NCBI RefSeq assembly: GCF_016107285.1
Contig: NZ_RCVQ01000006.1
Location: forward strand, 62,001 to 126,000
DNA from: Roseomonas sp. KE0001
GTDB taxonomy: Bacteria; Pseudomonadota; Alphaproteobacteria; Acetobacterales; Acetobacteraceae
Direction of reading: 5' to 3'
Length of the DNA stretch: 64,000 bases
Below the pieces are notes generated by a model that did not search any database, was not told the DNA's origin, and saw nothing but the letters and a program-made list of their open reading frames with translations. The position numbers and the translations under genes are program-made. Of the stretch, positions 39,029-48,074 are shown piece after piece; position 1 is the first letter of the stretch; each line of letters opens with the position of its first letter.

Positions 39029-39678
39029 GGGTTGCGGTGGTCGATCCGGGTTCGGGCAACCTGGCCTCGGTGCTGCGCGCCCTGCACCGCGCCGCGCGCG
39101 ATGGCGGGATCGCGGCCGAGATCGCGGTGGAGGACAGGGCCGAGGCGGTGGCGCGGGCCGACCGCGTCGTCCTGCCGGGACAGGGTGCCTTCGCCGCCTG
39201 CCGCCGGGGCCTGGACGCCATGCCGGGCATGGTCGAGGCGGTGGAGGCGGCGGTGCTGCGGCGCGGCGTGCCCTTCCTCGGCATCTGCGTCGGCATGCAG
39301 CTGATGGCCGAGCACGGGCTGGAGCATGGCGTGACGCCGGGCCTCGGCTGGATCGGCGGCGATGTGGCGCCGATCGACCCGCGCGATGCCGCGGGCGCGC
39401 CCCTGCCCCTGCCGCAGATGGGCTGGAACGCGCTCCGCTTCGCGCCGGGGGCCCATCCGGTCCTGGCCGGGCTGGCGCCGGGCGACCACGCCTATTTCGT
39501 GCATTCCTACGCCCTGGCCGGCGGCCGGCCGGAGGAGATCCTGGCCACCGCCGATTACGGCGGGCCCGTGGTCGCCGTCGCCGGGCGCGACAACATGGTC
39601 GGCACCCAGTTCCATGTCGAGAAGAGCCAGTTCACCGGCCTGCGCATGCTGGCCAACTTCCTGGCCTGGTCCCCGTGA
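39025..39678 (+). CDS. hisH: Imidazole glycerol phosphate synthase, glutaminase subunit
   Basis: 217 residues. HisH supplies ammonia from glutamine to HisF. Class I amidotransferase triad: Cys88 in FLGICVGMQL, His197 and Glu199 in TQFHVEKSQ; the DPGSGNLASV start and VLPGQGAF oxyanion region also match. The ATG overlaps the DUF2628 stop as ATGA. Its required partner hisF is not found in this window. Confidence 0.95.
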   Translation: MRVAVVDPGSGNLASVLRALHRAARDGGIAAEIAVEDRAEAVARADRVVLPGQGAFAACRRGLDAMPGMVEAVEAAVLRRGVPFLGICVGMQLMAEHGLEHGVTPGLGWIGGDVAPIDPRDAAGAPLPLPQMGWNALRFAPGAHPVLAGLAPGDHAYFVHSYALAGGRPEEILATADYGGPVVAVAGRDNMVGTQFHVEKSQFTGLRMLANFLAWSP

Positions 39679-40259
39679 TGTCGCGGCGTGAGCATGCCCT
39701 GGAGGTCGAGCGGGCCGAGGCGCTGGACGAGGCGGAGCTGGCCGATCTCTGCGAGGCGACGGATGCCGCCATCATCGAGGGCGGCGGCTTCGGCTGGATC
39801 GAGCCGCAGGGGCGCGAGGCGCTGACGCGGCATTTCCGCGGCGTGCTGCTGGTGCCGGCCATCTCCCTCTTCGTCGCCCGGCTGGACGGCGTGCCGGTGG
39901 GCTCGGCGCAGCTCATCCGTCCGCCGCGCAACAACGAGGCGCAGGCCTTCAGCGCGCATCTGACCCATGCCTATATCGCCCCCTATGCGCGCGGCCACGG
40001 CCTGGCGCGGCTGCTGGTGCGGCGGGTGGAGGAGCATGCGGCGGCCCTCGGCCACCGGGTGCTGAACCTCGACGTGCGCGAGACCCAGGCCACCGCCATC
40101 GCCCTCTTCGAGGGGCTGGGCTATATCCGCTGGGGCACCCATCCGGCCTATGCCCGGGTGCGGGGCCAGACGGTGGCGGGGCACTATTACCACAAGCTGC
40201 TGGAAGCGCCCCGCGGCCGGCCGCTCGACATCCGCAGCGAGCGGGACCGCGGCGAGTGA
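39678..40259 (+). CDS. GNAT family N-acetyltransferase
   Basis: 193 residues from the ATG that overlaps the hisH stop (TGATG); a GTG directly before it is an alternative. The acetyl-CoA-binding motif A is visible in [22 protein letters not shown], followed by [22 protein letters not shown], the typical motif B. The substrate is unknown; being inside the his operon does not by itself indicate histidine-related chemistry. hisA follows closely. Confidence 0.88.
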   Translation: MSRREHALEVERAEALDEAELADLCEATDAAIIEGGGFGWIEPQGREALTRHFRGVLLVPAISLFVARLDGVPVGSAQLIRPPRNNEAQAFSAHLTHAYIAPYARGHGLARLLVRRVEEHAAALGHRVLNLDVRETQATAIALFEGLGYIRWGTHPAYARVRGQTVAGHYYHKLLEAPRGRPLDIRSERDRGE

Positions 40260-40297
40260 CGCGCCCCGCCGCCTCCGGCCCGCCACCAGGAGCCAGC

Positions 40298-41020
40298 ATG
40301 GCCTTCACCCTCTACCCCGCGATCGACCTCAAGGCCGGCCAGGTGGTACGCCTGAAGCGCGGCGACATGGCCCAGGCCACGATCTACGGCGATCCGGGCG
40401 GGCAGGCGCGGGCCTTCGACGAGGCCGGCTTCGAATGGCTGCATGTCGTGGACCTGGACGGCGCCTTCGCCGGCCGCCCGGCCAATGCCGAGGCGGTCGC
40501 CAATATCCTGGCGCACACCTCCCGCCCCGTGCAGCTCGGCGGCGGCATCCGCGACATGACGACGGTCGAGGCCTGGCTGGCGCGCGGCATCAGCCGCGTC
40601 ATCCTCGGCTCGGCGGCGGTCAAGGATCCGGACTTCGCCCGCGCCGCCTGCCAGGCCTTCCCCGGCCGGGTCGCCGTCGGTATCGACGCGCGGGACGGGA
40701 TGGTGGCCACCGAGGGCTGGGCCGAGGTGAGCAGCGTCTCCGCCCTCGATCTCGCCCTGTCCTTCGAGGATGCCGGGGCGGCCGCCATCATCCATACGGA
40801 CATCGAACGGGACGGCATGCTGGGCGGGGTGAACGTGGCGGCGACGGCGGAGCTGGCGCGCCGCCTCTCCACCCCGGTCATCGCCTCCGGCGGCGTGGCG
40901 GGGCTCGCCGATATCGCGGCGCTGAAGGCGACGGGCTGTGTCGCCGGCACCATCATCGGGCGGGCGCTGTATGACGGGCGGCTGGACGCCGCCGAGGCTC
41001 TGGCGGCGGCGCGCGGCTGA
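40298..41020 (+). CDS. hisA: Phosphoribosylformimino-5-aminoimidazole carboxamide ribotide isomerase
   Basis: 240 residues from ATG 40298, preceded by CAGGAG; an in-frame GTG at 40256 is a weaker choice that overlaps the acetyltransferase stop. HisA isomerises ProFAR to PRFAR in histidine biosynthesis. The (beta-alpha)8 barrel shows catalytic Asp10 in [14 protein letters not shown] and Asp130 in VGIDARDG, plus phosphate-binding loops GGGIRD and the SGGVAG segment. It is the last his gene before the convergent nitroreductase; hisF usually comes next in relatives. Confidence 0.96.
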   Translation: MAFTLYPAIDLKAGQVVRLKRGDMAQATIYGDPGGQARAFDEAGFEWLHVVDLDGAFAGRPANAEAVANILAHTSRPVQLGGGIRDMTTVEAWLARGISRVILGSAAVKDPDFARAACQAFPGRVAVGIDARDGMVATEGWAEVSSVSALDLALSFEDAGAAAIIHTDIERDGMLGGVNVAATAELARRLSTPVIASGGVAGLADIAALKATGCVAGTIIGRALYDGRLDAAEALAAARG

Positions 41021-41062
41021 AACCGCCCGCCGGGCCAGGGCGCCTGCCCGAGGGGACGGCCG

Positions 41063-41653
41063 TCAGGCCAGGTCCGCCACCTCGTCGAAGGCCAGGCGCG
41101 GCAGGCGGTCGAACAGGCCGCTCTCGTCGCCATAGCCCAGATTGACCAGGAAGTTCGACTTCCAGCCGGTGCCGGCCAGGAAGGCCTCGTCCACCTTGGC
41201 GTTGTCGAAGCCGCTCATCGCGCCCGCATCCAGGCCGAGCGCGCGCGCCGCCAGGATCAGGTAGGCGCCCTGCAGGGAGGCGTTGCGGAAGGCGGTGGCC
41301 TCCGCGAAGGCCTCGCTGCCGGTGAACCACGACTTGGCGTCGGCATGCGGGAAGAGCACCGGAAGCTTGTCGTAGAAGCGGCTGTCCCAGGCGACGATCA
41401 CCGTCACCGGTGCGGTCATGGTCTTCTCGAGGTTGCCGGCGGAGAGGGCGGGGCGCAGCTTCTCCTTGCCCTCCCGCGTGCGGATGAAGACGAAGCGCGC
41501 AGGGCTGGAGTTGGCGCTGGTGGGGCCCATCTTCAGCAGATCGTAGAGCTCGCGCAGCGTCTCGTCGGACACCGCGCGCTCCTGCCACCTGTTGTGGGTG
41601 CGGGCGGTGCGGAACAGCTGATCCAGGGCGTGGGAATCGAGTTTCTCGGCCAT
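41063..41653 (-). CDS. Nitroreductase family, RutE/malonic semialdehyde reductase-like
   Basis: 196 residues. FMN-dependent nitroreductase fold; the N-terminal half with [36 protein letters not shown] and the C-terminal [13 protein letters not shown] are closest in pattern to RutE, which reduces malonic semialdehyde in pyrimidine breakdown. No other rut genes are nearby, so another reductase role such as detoxification is possible. It is a single gene on the minus strand, 42 bp from convergent hisA. Confidence 0.85.
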   Translation of the reverse strand: MAEKLDSHALDQLFRTARTHNRWQERAVSDETLRELYDLLKMGPTSANSSPARFVFIRTREGKEKLRPALSAGNLEKTMTAPVTVIVAWDSRFYDKLPVLFPHADAKSWFTGSEAFAEATAFRNASLQGAYLILAARALGLDAGAMSGFDNAKVDEAFLAGTGWKSNFLVNLGYGDESGLFDRLPRLAFDEVADLA

Positions 41654-41760
41654 CGGGCAGTCACTCCTGTTGCATCGCAGCAGGATGCCCGCCGCCGGCC
41701 GGCGCGCAAGCCCCGCCGGCCAGGGTCAGCCTGGCGAAAAACGCCGGGCGGGGCGGCGCC

Positions 41761-42324
41761 TCAGCCCTCGACCTGCTCCACCGCGACCACCTCGGGCACG
41801 TAGTGGCGCAGCATGTTCTCGACACCGTGCTTCAGCGTGGCGCGGGAGGAGGGGCAGCCGGAGCAGGCGCCCTGCAGGTGCAGCCGGACGATGCCGTCCC
41901 GGAAGCCGCGGAAGACGATGTCGCCGCCATCGCCGGCCACCGCCGGGCGCACCCGCGTGTCCAGCAGCTCCTTGATCTGCGCGACGATCTCGGCATCGGC
42001 CGGGTCGCTGTCCTCCAGCGCCGCCTCGCCCTCGGCCTCCAGCACCACCGGCCGGCCGGCCATGTAGTGCTCCATAACGGCGCCCAGAACCTGCGGCTTC
42101 AGCGCCTGCCAGTCGATCGCATCGGTCTTGGTGACGGTGACGAAATCGGCGCCCAGGAAGACGCGCGCGACGCCCTCGAGGCTGAAGAGCCGCTCGGCCA
42201 GCGGGCTGCGCGCCGCGCCGTCGGGGCTGATGAAATCCGCCGTGCCGCGCGCGCCCATCACGTCCTGCCCGGGCAGGAACTTCAGCGTGGCGGGATTCGG
42301 GGTGGCTTCGGTCTCGATGAACAT
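41761..42324 (-). CDS. NifU-like Fe-S cluster scaffold protein
   Basis: 187 residues, with an N-terminal Scaffold_NFU domain (FIETEATPNPATLKFLPG) and a C-terminal NifU domain with the cluster-binding CSGC (Cys154, Cys157) in GACSGCPSSRATLKHG. Such proteins assemble or carry Fe-S clusters to target apoproteins. ATG at 42324. It stands between the nitroreductase and UspA, in a possible minus-strand run, though gaps of 107 and 149 bp argue for separate promoters. Confidence 0.93.
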   Translation of the reverse strand: MFIETEATPNPATLKFLPGQDVMGARGTADFISPDGAARSPLAERLFSLEGVARVFLGADFVTVTKTDAIDWQALKPQVLGAVMEHYMAGRPVVLEAEGEAALEDSDPADAEIVAQIKELLDTRVRPAVAGDGGDIVFRGFRDGIVRLHLQGACSGCPSSRATLKHGVENMLRHYVPEVVAVEQVEG

Positions 42325-42473
42325 CGGTCTCGGCTTTTCCGTGCTGCGGCGTCGGGGTTCCTCGCCCGGATGTGGGCGATGGCGCGGGATTGCGCAAGCG
42401 GCGAGCCATTCCGCCGCCTCATGCCAGGCACGGAATGCCCAGGCGCACGGGAGGCCAGGTCAAGGGCGCGCGC

Positions 42474-42953
42474 TCAGGTCACGCGGCTGAGCTCGGCCTC
42501 GTCGAGATTGCCGGGAACGATGGTCAGCGGCACCCGCAGGCGCGGCGCGTAGCGGCCGATCAGGGCGCTGATCAGCGGGCCGGGCCCGCCGCCCGAGGTG
42601 GCGCTGGCCAGCACCAGGATGGAGATGCGCGGATCCTCCTCCAGCAGGGCCAGCAGCTCGTCGCGCGGATCGCCCTCGCGGATCAGCAGGATCGGCAGGC
42701 CGCCGGTGATCTCCTGCACCTCGGCGGCCAGCGCCGAGAGCAGCTTCTCGGCCTCGTCGCGCCGCTCCTCCTGCAGCATGGCCCCGACGCCGGCCCATTC
42801 GACCGTCCCCTCCTCCTCGATCACCCGCAGCAGGGCGACACGGCCGCCGCCGTTGCGGGCACGCAGGCAGGCATAGCGCAGGGCGATCTGGCGCTCCGGG
42901 CTGTCATCGACGACGACCAGGAAAACGCGGTCCCGGCGTGCGGCTTCGGGCAT
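42474..42953 (-). CDS. Universal stress protein UspA family
   Basis: 159 residues, a single Usp domain: FLVVVDDSPERQIALRYAC strand-helix start, the LLRVIEE strand, RDELLALLEEDPRISILVLASA, and a GGPGPLISALIG glycine-rich loop near the ATP-binding place. The family modulates stress survival, often through ATP binding. Its ATG comes directly after the stop of the Alph_Pro_TM gene (TGAATG), so it is part of the TauE-Alph_Pro_TM-UspA unit. Confidence 0.88.
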   Translation of the reverse strand: MPEAARRDRVFLVVVDDSPERQIALRYACLRARNGGGRVALLRVIEEEGTVEWAGVGAMLQEERRDEAEKLLSALAAEVQEITGGLPILLIREGDPRDELLALLEEDPRISILVLASATSGGGPGPLISALIGRYAPRLRVPLTIVPGNLDEAELSRVT

Positions 42954-43760
42954 TCATCCCCTCCGGAAGAGCACGCTTCCCAGCCATCCGGCGAGGGCCG
43001 CGAGCAGGATGCAGGCCAGCCCGTATATCACCGGATCCTGCTCCGCGACATCGGCGATGCGCGCGGCGGCGCCGACCCGCTCGACCCGGAAGCCGAGCTC
43101 CTGCCGCGCCATCACGCGGCCATCCCGCACCAGCAGCACCTCGACGCGGAAATCGCCGGTGGCGACGGTGGCCGGCAGGGGCAGGCGGGCGCGGAACAGG
43201 CGGGCGCCCGAGATCTGGATCGCCTCGTCCTCCTCGTGCCACAGCATGGCGTCCTGCTTCAGCCGCAGCAGCGCCTCGTGATAGGCGGGGTCCTGCACGC
43301 CGGTCGAGGCGAGCGGCAGGTTGTCGAGGCCGAGTCGCTTGGCGGCGCGCTCCTCCTCGCTCAGCAGCTCGCGCAGCGGGCGGGTGCCGGTCAGCAGGTA
43401 GAAGCCCGGCACCTGGCGGAAGCGGGCCGAGGGGCCGTTGATCCAGAAGCCCAGCACATTGACGCGCCGGCGCACCACCATGGGCTCCGGCGGGCTTTGC
43501 GCCACCACCAGGATGTCGTCGCCGCCCGGGCCGAGCAGCCGCTCGGTGGCGCCGAAGACCAGCACGTCGGTGCCGCTGAAGCCGGTGGAGATCTCGACCC
43601 GCGTCTGCGACAGCTCCGCCACCAGGGGCGGGCGCGCCTGCGCCGGCTGCTGCGGCGGGGCGGGCGGCGGCGGGGGCAGGGGCAGGGGCTGCGCCGGGGC
43701 CGGCCCGTCCGGCAGGAGGAGGGCCGCGAGCAGCAGGGCCATGGCCCGCCAGCGCCTCAT
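42954..43760 (-). CDS. Alph_Pro_TM (TIGR02186) family membrane protein
   Basis: 268 residues. An N-terminal signal peptide (MALLLAALLLPDGPAPAQ) is followed by a Pro-rich linker, a large exported domain with LVAELSQTRVEISTGFSGTD and GPGGDDILVVAQSP, and a C-terminal membrane helix (about 245-265). This is the Alph_Pro_TM family, of unknown function and restricted mainly to alphaproteobacteria. It overlaps the TauE gene by 4 bp. I infer that the exported domain works with the TauE transporter. Confidence 0.82.
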   Translation of the reverse strand: MRRWRAMALLLAALLLPDGPAPAQPLPLPPPPPAPPQQPAQARPPLVAELSQTRVEISTGFSGTDVLVFGATERLLGPGGDDILVVAQSPPEPMVVRRRVNVLGFWINGPSARFRQVPGFYLLTGTRPLRELLSEEERAAKRLGLDNLPLASTGVQDPAYHEALLRLKQDAMLWHEEDEAIQISGARLFRARLPLPATVATGDFRVEVLLVRDGRVMARQELGFRVERVGAAARIADVAEQDPVIYGLACILLAALAGWLGSVLFRRG

Positions 43761-44674
43761 GACGGGATCGGCCCGATGGCGAAGAGGCTGTCCGGCGTCG
43801 CCACCAGGCCCCAGAGCAGGCTGAGCGCCACGCCCAGCACCAGCAGGCCGAGCAGGAAGCGCGTCTCCTCGCCGCGCAGCCGCGTGCCCATCGAGGCGCC
43901 GAACTGCGCCCCGGCCACGCCGCCCACCAGCAGCAGCAGGGTCAGCACGATGTCGACGCTGCCGGTCGAGACGGCCTGCAGCAGCGTGACATTGGCGGCC
44001 ACGAAGACGACCTGGAACAGCGAGGTGCCGATCACCACCGCCGTCGGCATGCCGAGCAGGTAGATCATCGCGGGGACCAGCATGAAGCCGCCGCCGACCC
44101 CCATCACGGCCGAGAGCACGCCGATCATCAGGCCGATCAGCAGGGGCGGGATGACCGAGATGTAGAGGCGCGACTTGCGGAAGCGCAGCTTGAAGGGAAG
44201 GCCGTGCATCCAGAGATGCGCGTGCAGCCGGGCCGGCGCGGTGCCGCGCCGGCGGCGGCGCAGGATGGCGCGCACGCTCTCCCGCACCATCAGCCCGCCG
44301 ACGCTGCCGAGCACGACCACGTAGAAGACGGCGACGGCGAGATCCACCTGCCCCTGGCGCCGCAGCCAGGCGAAGAGCTGCACGCCGAGCGCCGAGCCGA
44401 CGAAGCCGCCGGCCAGCAGCACCAGCCCCATGCGCGGATCGACATTGCCGCGGCGCCACTGCGCGATCAGGCCGGAGACCGAGGCGCCAAGGGTCTGGTT
44501 GGCGCCCGAGGCGACCGCAACCGGCGCCGGGATGCCGATGAGGATCAGCAGCGGCGTCAGCAGGAAGCCGCCGCCGACGCCGAACAGGCCGGAAAGCCAG
44601 CCCACGCCGAAGCCGATGCCGAGCAGCAGCAGGGCATCGACCGACATCTCGGCGATGGGCAGGTAGACCTGCAT
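43757..44674 (-). CDS. TauE/SafE family sulfite/sulfonate exporter-like protein
   Basis: 305 residues with about 8 hydrophobic helices. Both family repeats are visible: VGWLSGLFGVGGGFLLTPLLI near the start and VLSAVMGVGGGFMLVPAMIYLLG in the second half. The family is proposed to export sulfite, sulfoacetate or other organic anions. It is the first gene of an operon with the Alph_Pro_TM and UspA genes, a combination found in several alphaproteobacteria. The transported substrate is not known. Confidence 0.9.
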   Translation of the reverse strand: MQVYLPIAEMSVDALLLLGIGFGVGWLSGLFGVGGGFLLTPLLILIGIPAPVAVASGANQTLGASVSGLIAQWRRGNVDPRMGLVLLAGGFVGSALGVQLFAWLRRQGQVDLAVAVFYVVVLGSVGGLMVRESVRAILRRRRRGTAPARLHAHLWMHGLPFKLRFRKSRLYISVIPPLLIGLMIGVLSAVMGVGGGFMLVPAMIYLLGMPTAVVIGTSLFQVVFVAANVTLLQAVSTGSVDIVLTLLLLVGGVAGAQFGASMGTRLRGEETRFLLGLLVLGVALSLLWGLVATPDSLFAIGPIPS

Positions 44675-44819
44675 CGCAATTCCAGTCTCACGTCAGGCGC
44701 AGGGCGGCGGCCATGCCGGATCGACGCGGCCGCCGTCATGCAAGGGACATTCGGAATAAGGCAAGTCTTGGGCTAAAGCTGAGGCGAAGGACGGCAAAGC
44801 GACCCCAACCGGAAATTTT

Positions 44820-46466
44820 ATGGCCATGCGTCATTTCCGCACCACCCGCCGGGCCCTGCTGGCCGGCGGTCTGGCCCTGCCCGCTTTCGGCCTGCCCCCT
44901 CTCGGCCTCCCCCCTCTCGGCCTCCCCGGCCTGCGCCGCGCCGCGGCGGAAACCGCCGGGCGCCTCACCCTGCTGCATCTGAACGACGTCCATGCCCGGC
45001 ATGACGGGCAGCAGGCCTCGGGCGCCGCCTGCCAGGAGGGCCGCCCCTGCCTCGGCGGCAGCGCGCGGATGGCCACCGCCCTGGCCGTGGCGCGGCGCGC
45101 GGCGGAAGCCGACGGCCGGGCCGTGCTGCATCTCGATGCCGGGGACCAGTTCACCGGCAGCCTCTATCACACCGCGCATCGCGGCCTGGCCGAGGCGGCG
45201 GTGCAGCGTGCCACCGGCTGCCAGGCCATGGCGCTCGGCAACCACGAGTTCGACCACGGCCCGCTGACGCTCGCCGCCTATGCCGCGGCGGTGGACTTCC
45301 CCCTGCTCTCGGCCAATCTGGACATGGCGCGCGAGCCGGCCCTGGCGGCCCGCATCCGCGGCCATGTGGCCTTCCGGCGCGGCGGCCTGCGGATCGGCGT
45401 CATCGGCCTCACCACCGAGACCACGCCGCAGGCCTCCAGCCCGGGCCCGGGCCTGCGCTTCACCGAGGCGGCGGAGGCCGCCCTGCGCGAGATCGCCGCC
45501 ATCCGCGCCGGCGGGCCGGCGACGATCCTGGTGCTGTCGCATCTCGGCCTCGCCGCCGACCGCGCGCTCGCCGCCGCCGTGCCCGGCATCGACGCCATCA
45601 TCGGCGGCCATTCCCATACGCTGCTGGCCGATGGCCTGCCCGGCGCCGAGGGGCCGCATCCGCTGGTGGTGGAGGGGCGCGACCGCGCCGTGCGCATCGT
45701 CCAGGCCGGCGCCCATGGCCGCTGGCTCGGCCGGCTCGACCTGGACCTGGGCGCCGATGGCCGGGTCGCCGGACATGGCGGCATGGTGCGGGCGGTGGAC
45801 GAGTCGCTGGCGCCGGACCCGGCCGTGGCCGCGCTGGTCGCGGAATACGGCGCGCCGCTGGCGGCGCTGCGCGCGCGCGCCGTGGGGCCGGGCGCGCCGG
45901 GCCTCTCACCCGCGGGGTGCCGCCAGGGCGAATGCCGCCTCGGCAACCTGCTGGCCGACGCCATGCTGGCGGCGGCGCCGGGGGCGGACGCCGCCCTGAC
46001 CAATGGCGGCGGGCTGCGCGCCGGCCTGCCGGAGGGGGTGGTGAGCTGGGGCGCGCTGCTCGAGATGCTGCCCTTCGGCAACACGCTCTCGGTCATCACC
46101 CTGCGCGGCGCCGACCTGTGGGCGGCACTGGAGGCGGGGCTGGCGCGCGCGCAGGAGAATGGCGGCGGCTTTCCGCAGGTGGCGGGGATGCGGCTGCGCT
46201 GGCGGCCCGGCGCGCCACCGGGGGAGCGACTGGCCTCGGTCGAGGTCGGCGGCGCGCCGTGGCGGCCGGAGGCTGCCTACCGCATCGTCACCAACGACTT
46301 CCTGCGGCGCGGCGGCGATGGCTACGCGGCGCTGCGCGACGCCCCGCTGGCCGTGCTCGACAACGGCCGGCCGCTGGAGGAGGCGCTGGCGGACTGGCTG
46401 CGGCGGCAGGGCGCCGCCCGTACCCGGCTGGAGGGGCGCATCACGGAGGCCGGCCCGCCGCCCTGA
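44820..46466 (+). CDS. 5'-nucleotidase/UshA-like metallophosphatase, Tat-exported
   Basis: 548 residues. The N-terminus has TTRRALLAGGLALPAFG, a twin-arginine-like signal. The metallophosphatase domain has LLHLNDVHAR, LDAGDQFTGS, GNHEFDHGP and GGHSHTLLAD; the C-terminal nucleotidase domain has NGGGLRAGLP, LPFGNTLSVITL and FLRRGGDGYAAL. The enzyme probably dephosphorylates nucleotides in the periplasm. Three GLPPL-like repeats lie within the signal region. It is divergent from the TauE operon and 95 bp upstream of an amino-acid ABC transporter. Confidence 0.9.
   Translation: MAMRHFRTTRRALLAGGLALPAFGLPPLGLPPLGLPGLRRAAAETAGRLTLLHLNDVHARHDGQQASGAACQEGRPCLGGSARMATALAVARRAAEADGRAVLHLDAGDQFTGSLYHTAHRGLAEAAVQRATGCQAMALGNHEFDHGPLTLAAYAAAVDFPLLSANLDMAREPALAARIRGHVAFRRGGLRIGVIGLTTETTPQASSPGPGLRFTEAAEAALREIAAIRAGGPATILVLSHLGLAADRALAAAVPGIDAIIGGHSHTLLADGLPGAEGPHPLVVEGRDRAVRIVQAGAHGRWLGRLDLDLGADGRVAGHGGMVRAVDESLAPDPAVAALVAEYGAPLAALRARAVGPGAPGLSPAGCRQGECRLGNLLADAMLAAAPGADAALTNGGGLRAGLPEGVVSWGALLEMLPFGNTLSVITLRGADLWAALEAGLARAQENGGGFPQVAGMRLRWRPGAPPGERLASVEVGGAPWRPEAAYRIVTNDFLRRGGDGYAALRDAPLAVLDNGRPLEEALADWLRRQGAARTRLEGRITEAGPPP
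44889..44933 (+). repeat. 15-bp tandem repeat in the signal peptide region
   Basis: Three 15-bp units (44889-44903, 44904-44918, 44919-44933) encode GLPPL, GLPPL and GLPGL in the exported 5'-nucleotidase leader. The third unit has diverged. Confidence 0.7.
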
Positions 46467-46502
46467 CCGGAATCCTGGCGCGGAAATTGCATACCCATAC
46501 TT

Positions 46503-46531
46503 TTGCCAGCCTGCCCAGCCTGCCCTATAGG
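46503..46531 (+). promoter_or_regulatory. Candidate promoter of the amino-acid ABC transporter
   Basis: TTGCCA (46503-46508), a 17-bp spacer and TATAGG (46526-46531) put the transcript start near 46538, 24 bp before the ATG. The spacer carries two abutting CAGCCTGCC copies (46508-46525). Confidence 0.55.
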
Positions 46532-46561
46532 CGCCCAGCCGAGAAGCCGAGGAATGCGCCG

Positions 46562-47320
46562 ATGTCTTCATCCCCCCCCGCGCCGCGCCCGATCGTCGAT
46601 GCGCGCGGCCTCTGGAAGCGGTTCGGCTCGCTCACGGTGCTCAAGGGCGTCGACCTCGCGGTGGCGGAGCGCGAGCTGGTCTTCATCATCGGCCCCTCGG
46701 GCTCCGGCAAGTCCACCCTGCTGCGCTGCCTGAACCGGCTGGAGGAGCCGAGCGACGGCTCGATCCATATCGACGGCATCGAGTTGCTGAACCCCAGGAC
46801 GGACATCAACGCCGCCCGGCGCCGCATCGGCATGGTCTTCCAGAGCTTCAACCTCTACCCGCACATGACGGCGCGGCAGAACGTCATGCTGGCGCTGCGC
46901 AGGGTGCTGGGGAAGAGCAGGGCGGAGGCGGCGGAGCTCGCCGGCCGTGCGCTGGAGCGCGTCGGCCTCGGCGAGCGGACGGACCATTATCCGGCGCAGC
47001 TCTCGGGCGGGCAGCAGCAGCGGGTCGCCATCGCCCGGGCCATCGCGCTGGAGCCGCGCGTCATGCTGTTCGACGAGCCGACCAGCGCGCTCGACCCCGA
47101 GCTGGTGGGCGGCGTGCTGGCGGTGATGCGCGAGCTGCGCGAGAGCGGCATGACCATGGTGGTGGTCAGCCACGAGATGGCCTTCGCCCGCGCCGCCGCC
47201 GACCGCGTGGTGTTCATGGCCGATGGCCAGAAGCTGGAGGAGGGGCCGCCGGCGCAGATCTTCGGCGACCCGCAGCACGAGCGCACCCGCGCCTTCATCC
47301 GCCAGATCGACCGGCACTGA
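46562..47320 (+). CDS. Polar amino-acid ABC transporter ATPase
   Basis: 252 residues of the GlnQ/HisP class: Walker [10 protein letters not shown] (44-52), Q-loop VFQSFNLYPH, signature LSGGQQQR, Walker B VMLFDEP and the VSHEMAFA switch His. It powers the two permeases encoded just downstream (9 bp and 745 bp further). A good promoter precedes it. No binding-protein gene is in the cluster, so specificity cannot be told. Confidence 0.93.
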   Translation: MSSSPPAPRPIVDARGLWKRFGSLTVLKGVDLAVAERELVFIIGPSGSGKSTLLRCLNRLEEPSDGSIHIDGIELLNPRTDINAARRRIGMVFQSFNLYPHMTARQNVMLALRRVLGKSRAEAAELAGRALERVGLGERTDHYPAQLSGGQQQRVAIARAIALEPRVMLFDEPTSALDPELVGGVLAVMRELRESGMTMVVVSHEMAFARAAADRVVFMADGQKLEEGPPAQIFGDPQHERTRAFIRQIDRH

Positions 47321-47329
47321 GACGCGGCG

Positions 47330-48010
47330 ATGGGCGGGCTCGACAACTTCCTTTTCTCCTTCTTCAACCTCAAGGTCATGGCGACCTACCTGCCGCAGAT
47401 CGCGCAGGGGCTCGGCCTGACCGTCCTGCTGGCGCTGCTGATCGTCGTCTCGGGCCTGGCGCTGGGGCTGCTGCTCGCACTGCTGCGCAGCCTGGCCATC
47501 CGTCCGCTGAACTGGCTGATCATCTTCACGGTGGACCTGTTCCGCGCCCTGCCGCCGCTGGTCATCATCGTGCTGCTCTTCTTCGGTCTGCCGGCGGCGG
47601 GGCTGTCCATCTCGGGCTTCGCCGCGACATGGCTGTCGCTGACCCTGGTGCTGGCCGCCTTCGCCGAGGAGATCTTCTGGGCCGGCATCACCGCCGTGCC
47701 GAAGGGGCAGTGGGAGGCGGCGCGCTCCACCGGCCTCGGCTTCGCGCAGACGCTCGGCCATGTCGTGCTGCCGCAGGCGCTGCGCATCACCATCCCGCCG
47801 CTGACCAACCGCACCATCGCCATCACCAAGGGCACGGCGCTCGCCTCGGTGGTCGGCGTCTCCGAGATCCTCGGCGCGGCGCAGAGCGCCATGTCCTTCT
47901 CGGCCAATCCCTCGCCGCTGACCCTCGGCGCCATCGCCTACCTGATCTTGTTCATCCCCGTCGTCGCGCTCGGCCGCTGGATCGAGACGCGCTTCGCCTG
48001 GAAGCGCTAG
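47330..48010 (+). CDS. Polar amino-acid ABC transporter permease
   Basis: 226 residues with about 5 membrane helices, HisM/GlnP type. The EAA loop EAARSTGLGFAQTLGHVVLPQA contacts the ATPase. The start LDNFLFSFFNLKVMATYLPQIAQGLGLTVLLALL is typical for permeases of the His/Glu/Gln/Arg/opine family. It forms a heterodimer with the next permease. Confidence 0.92.
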   Translation: MGGLDNFLFSFFNLKVMATYLPQIAQGLGLTVLLALLIVVSGLALGLLLALLRSLAIRPLNWLIIFTVDLFRALPPLVIIVLLFFGLPAAGLSISGFAATWLSLTLVLAAFAEEIFWAGITAVPKGQWEAARSTGLGFAQTLGHVVLPQALRITIPPLTNRTIAITKGTALASVVGVSEILGAAQSAMSFSANPSPLTLGAIAYLILFIPVVALGRWIETRFAWKR

Positions 48011-48074
48011 CCATGCGATCGCGGGCCGCGCGGCGCGGCGTGAACCTCATGAAAGAAGAAGGCTGAGCGTCGCC

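Noticed and set aside
48013-48066. 17-codon open frame between the two polar amino-acid permeases
   Set aside because: No clear ribosome-binding site, arginine-rich content and a stop 8 bp before the next gene; indistinguishable from chance.
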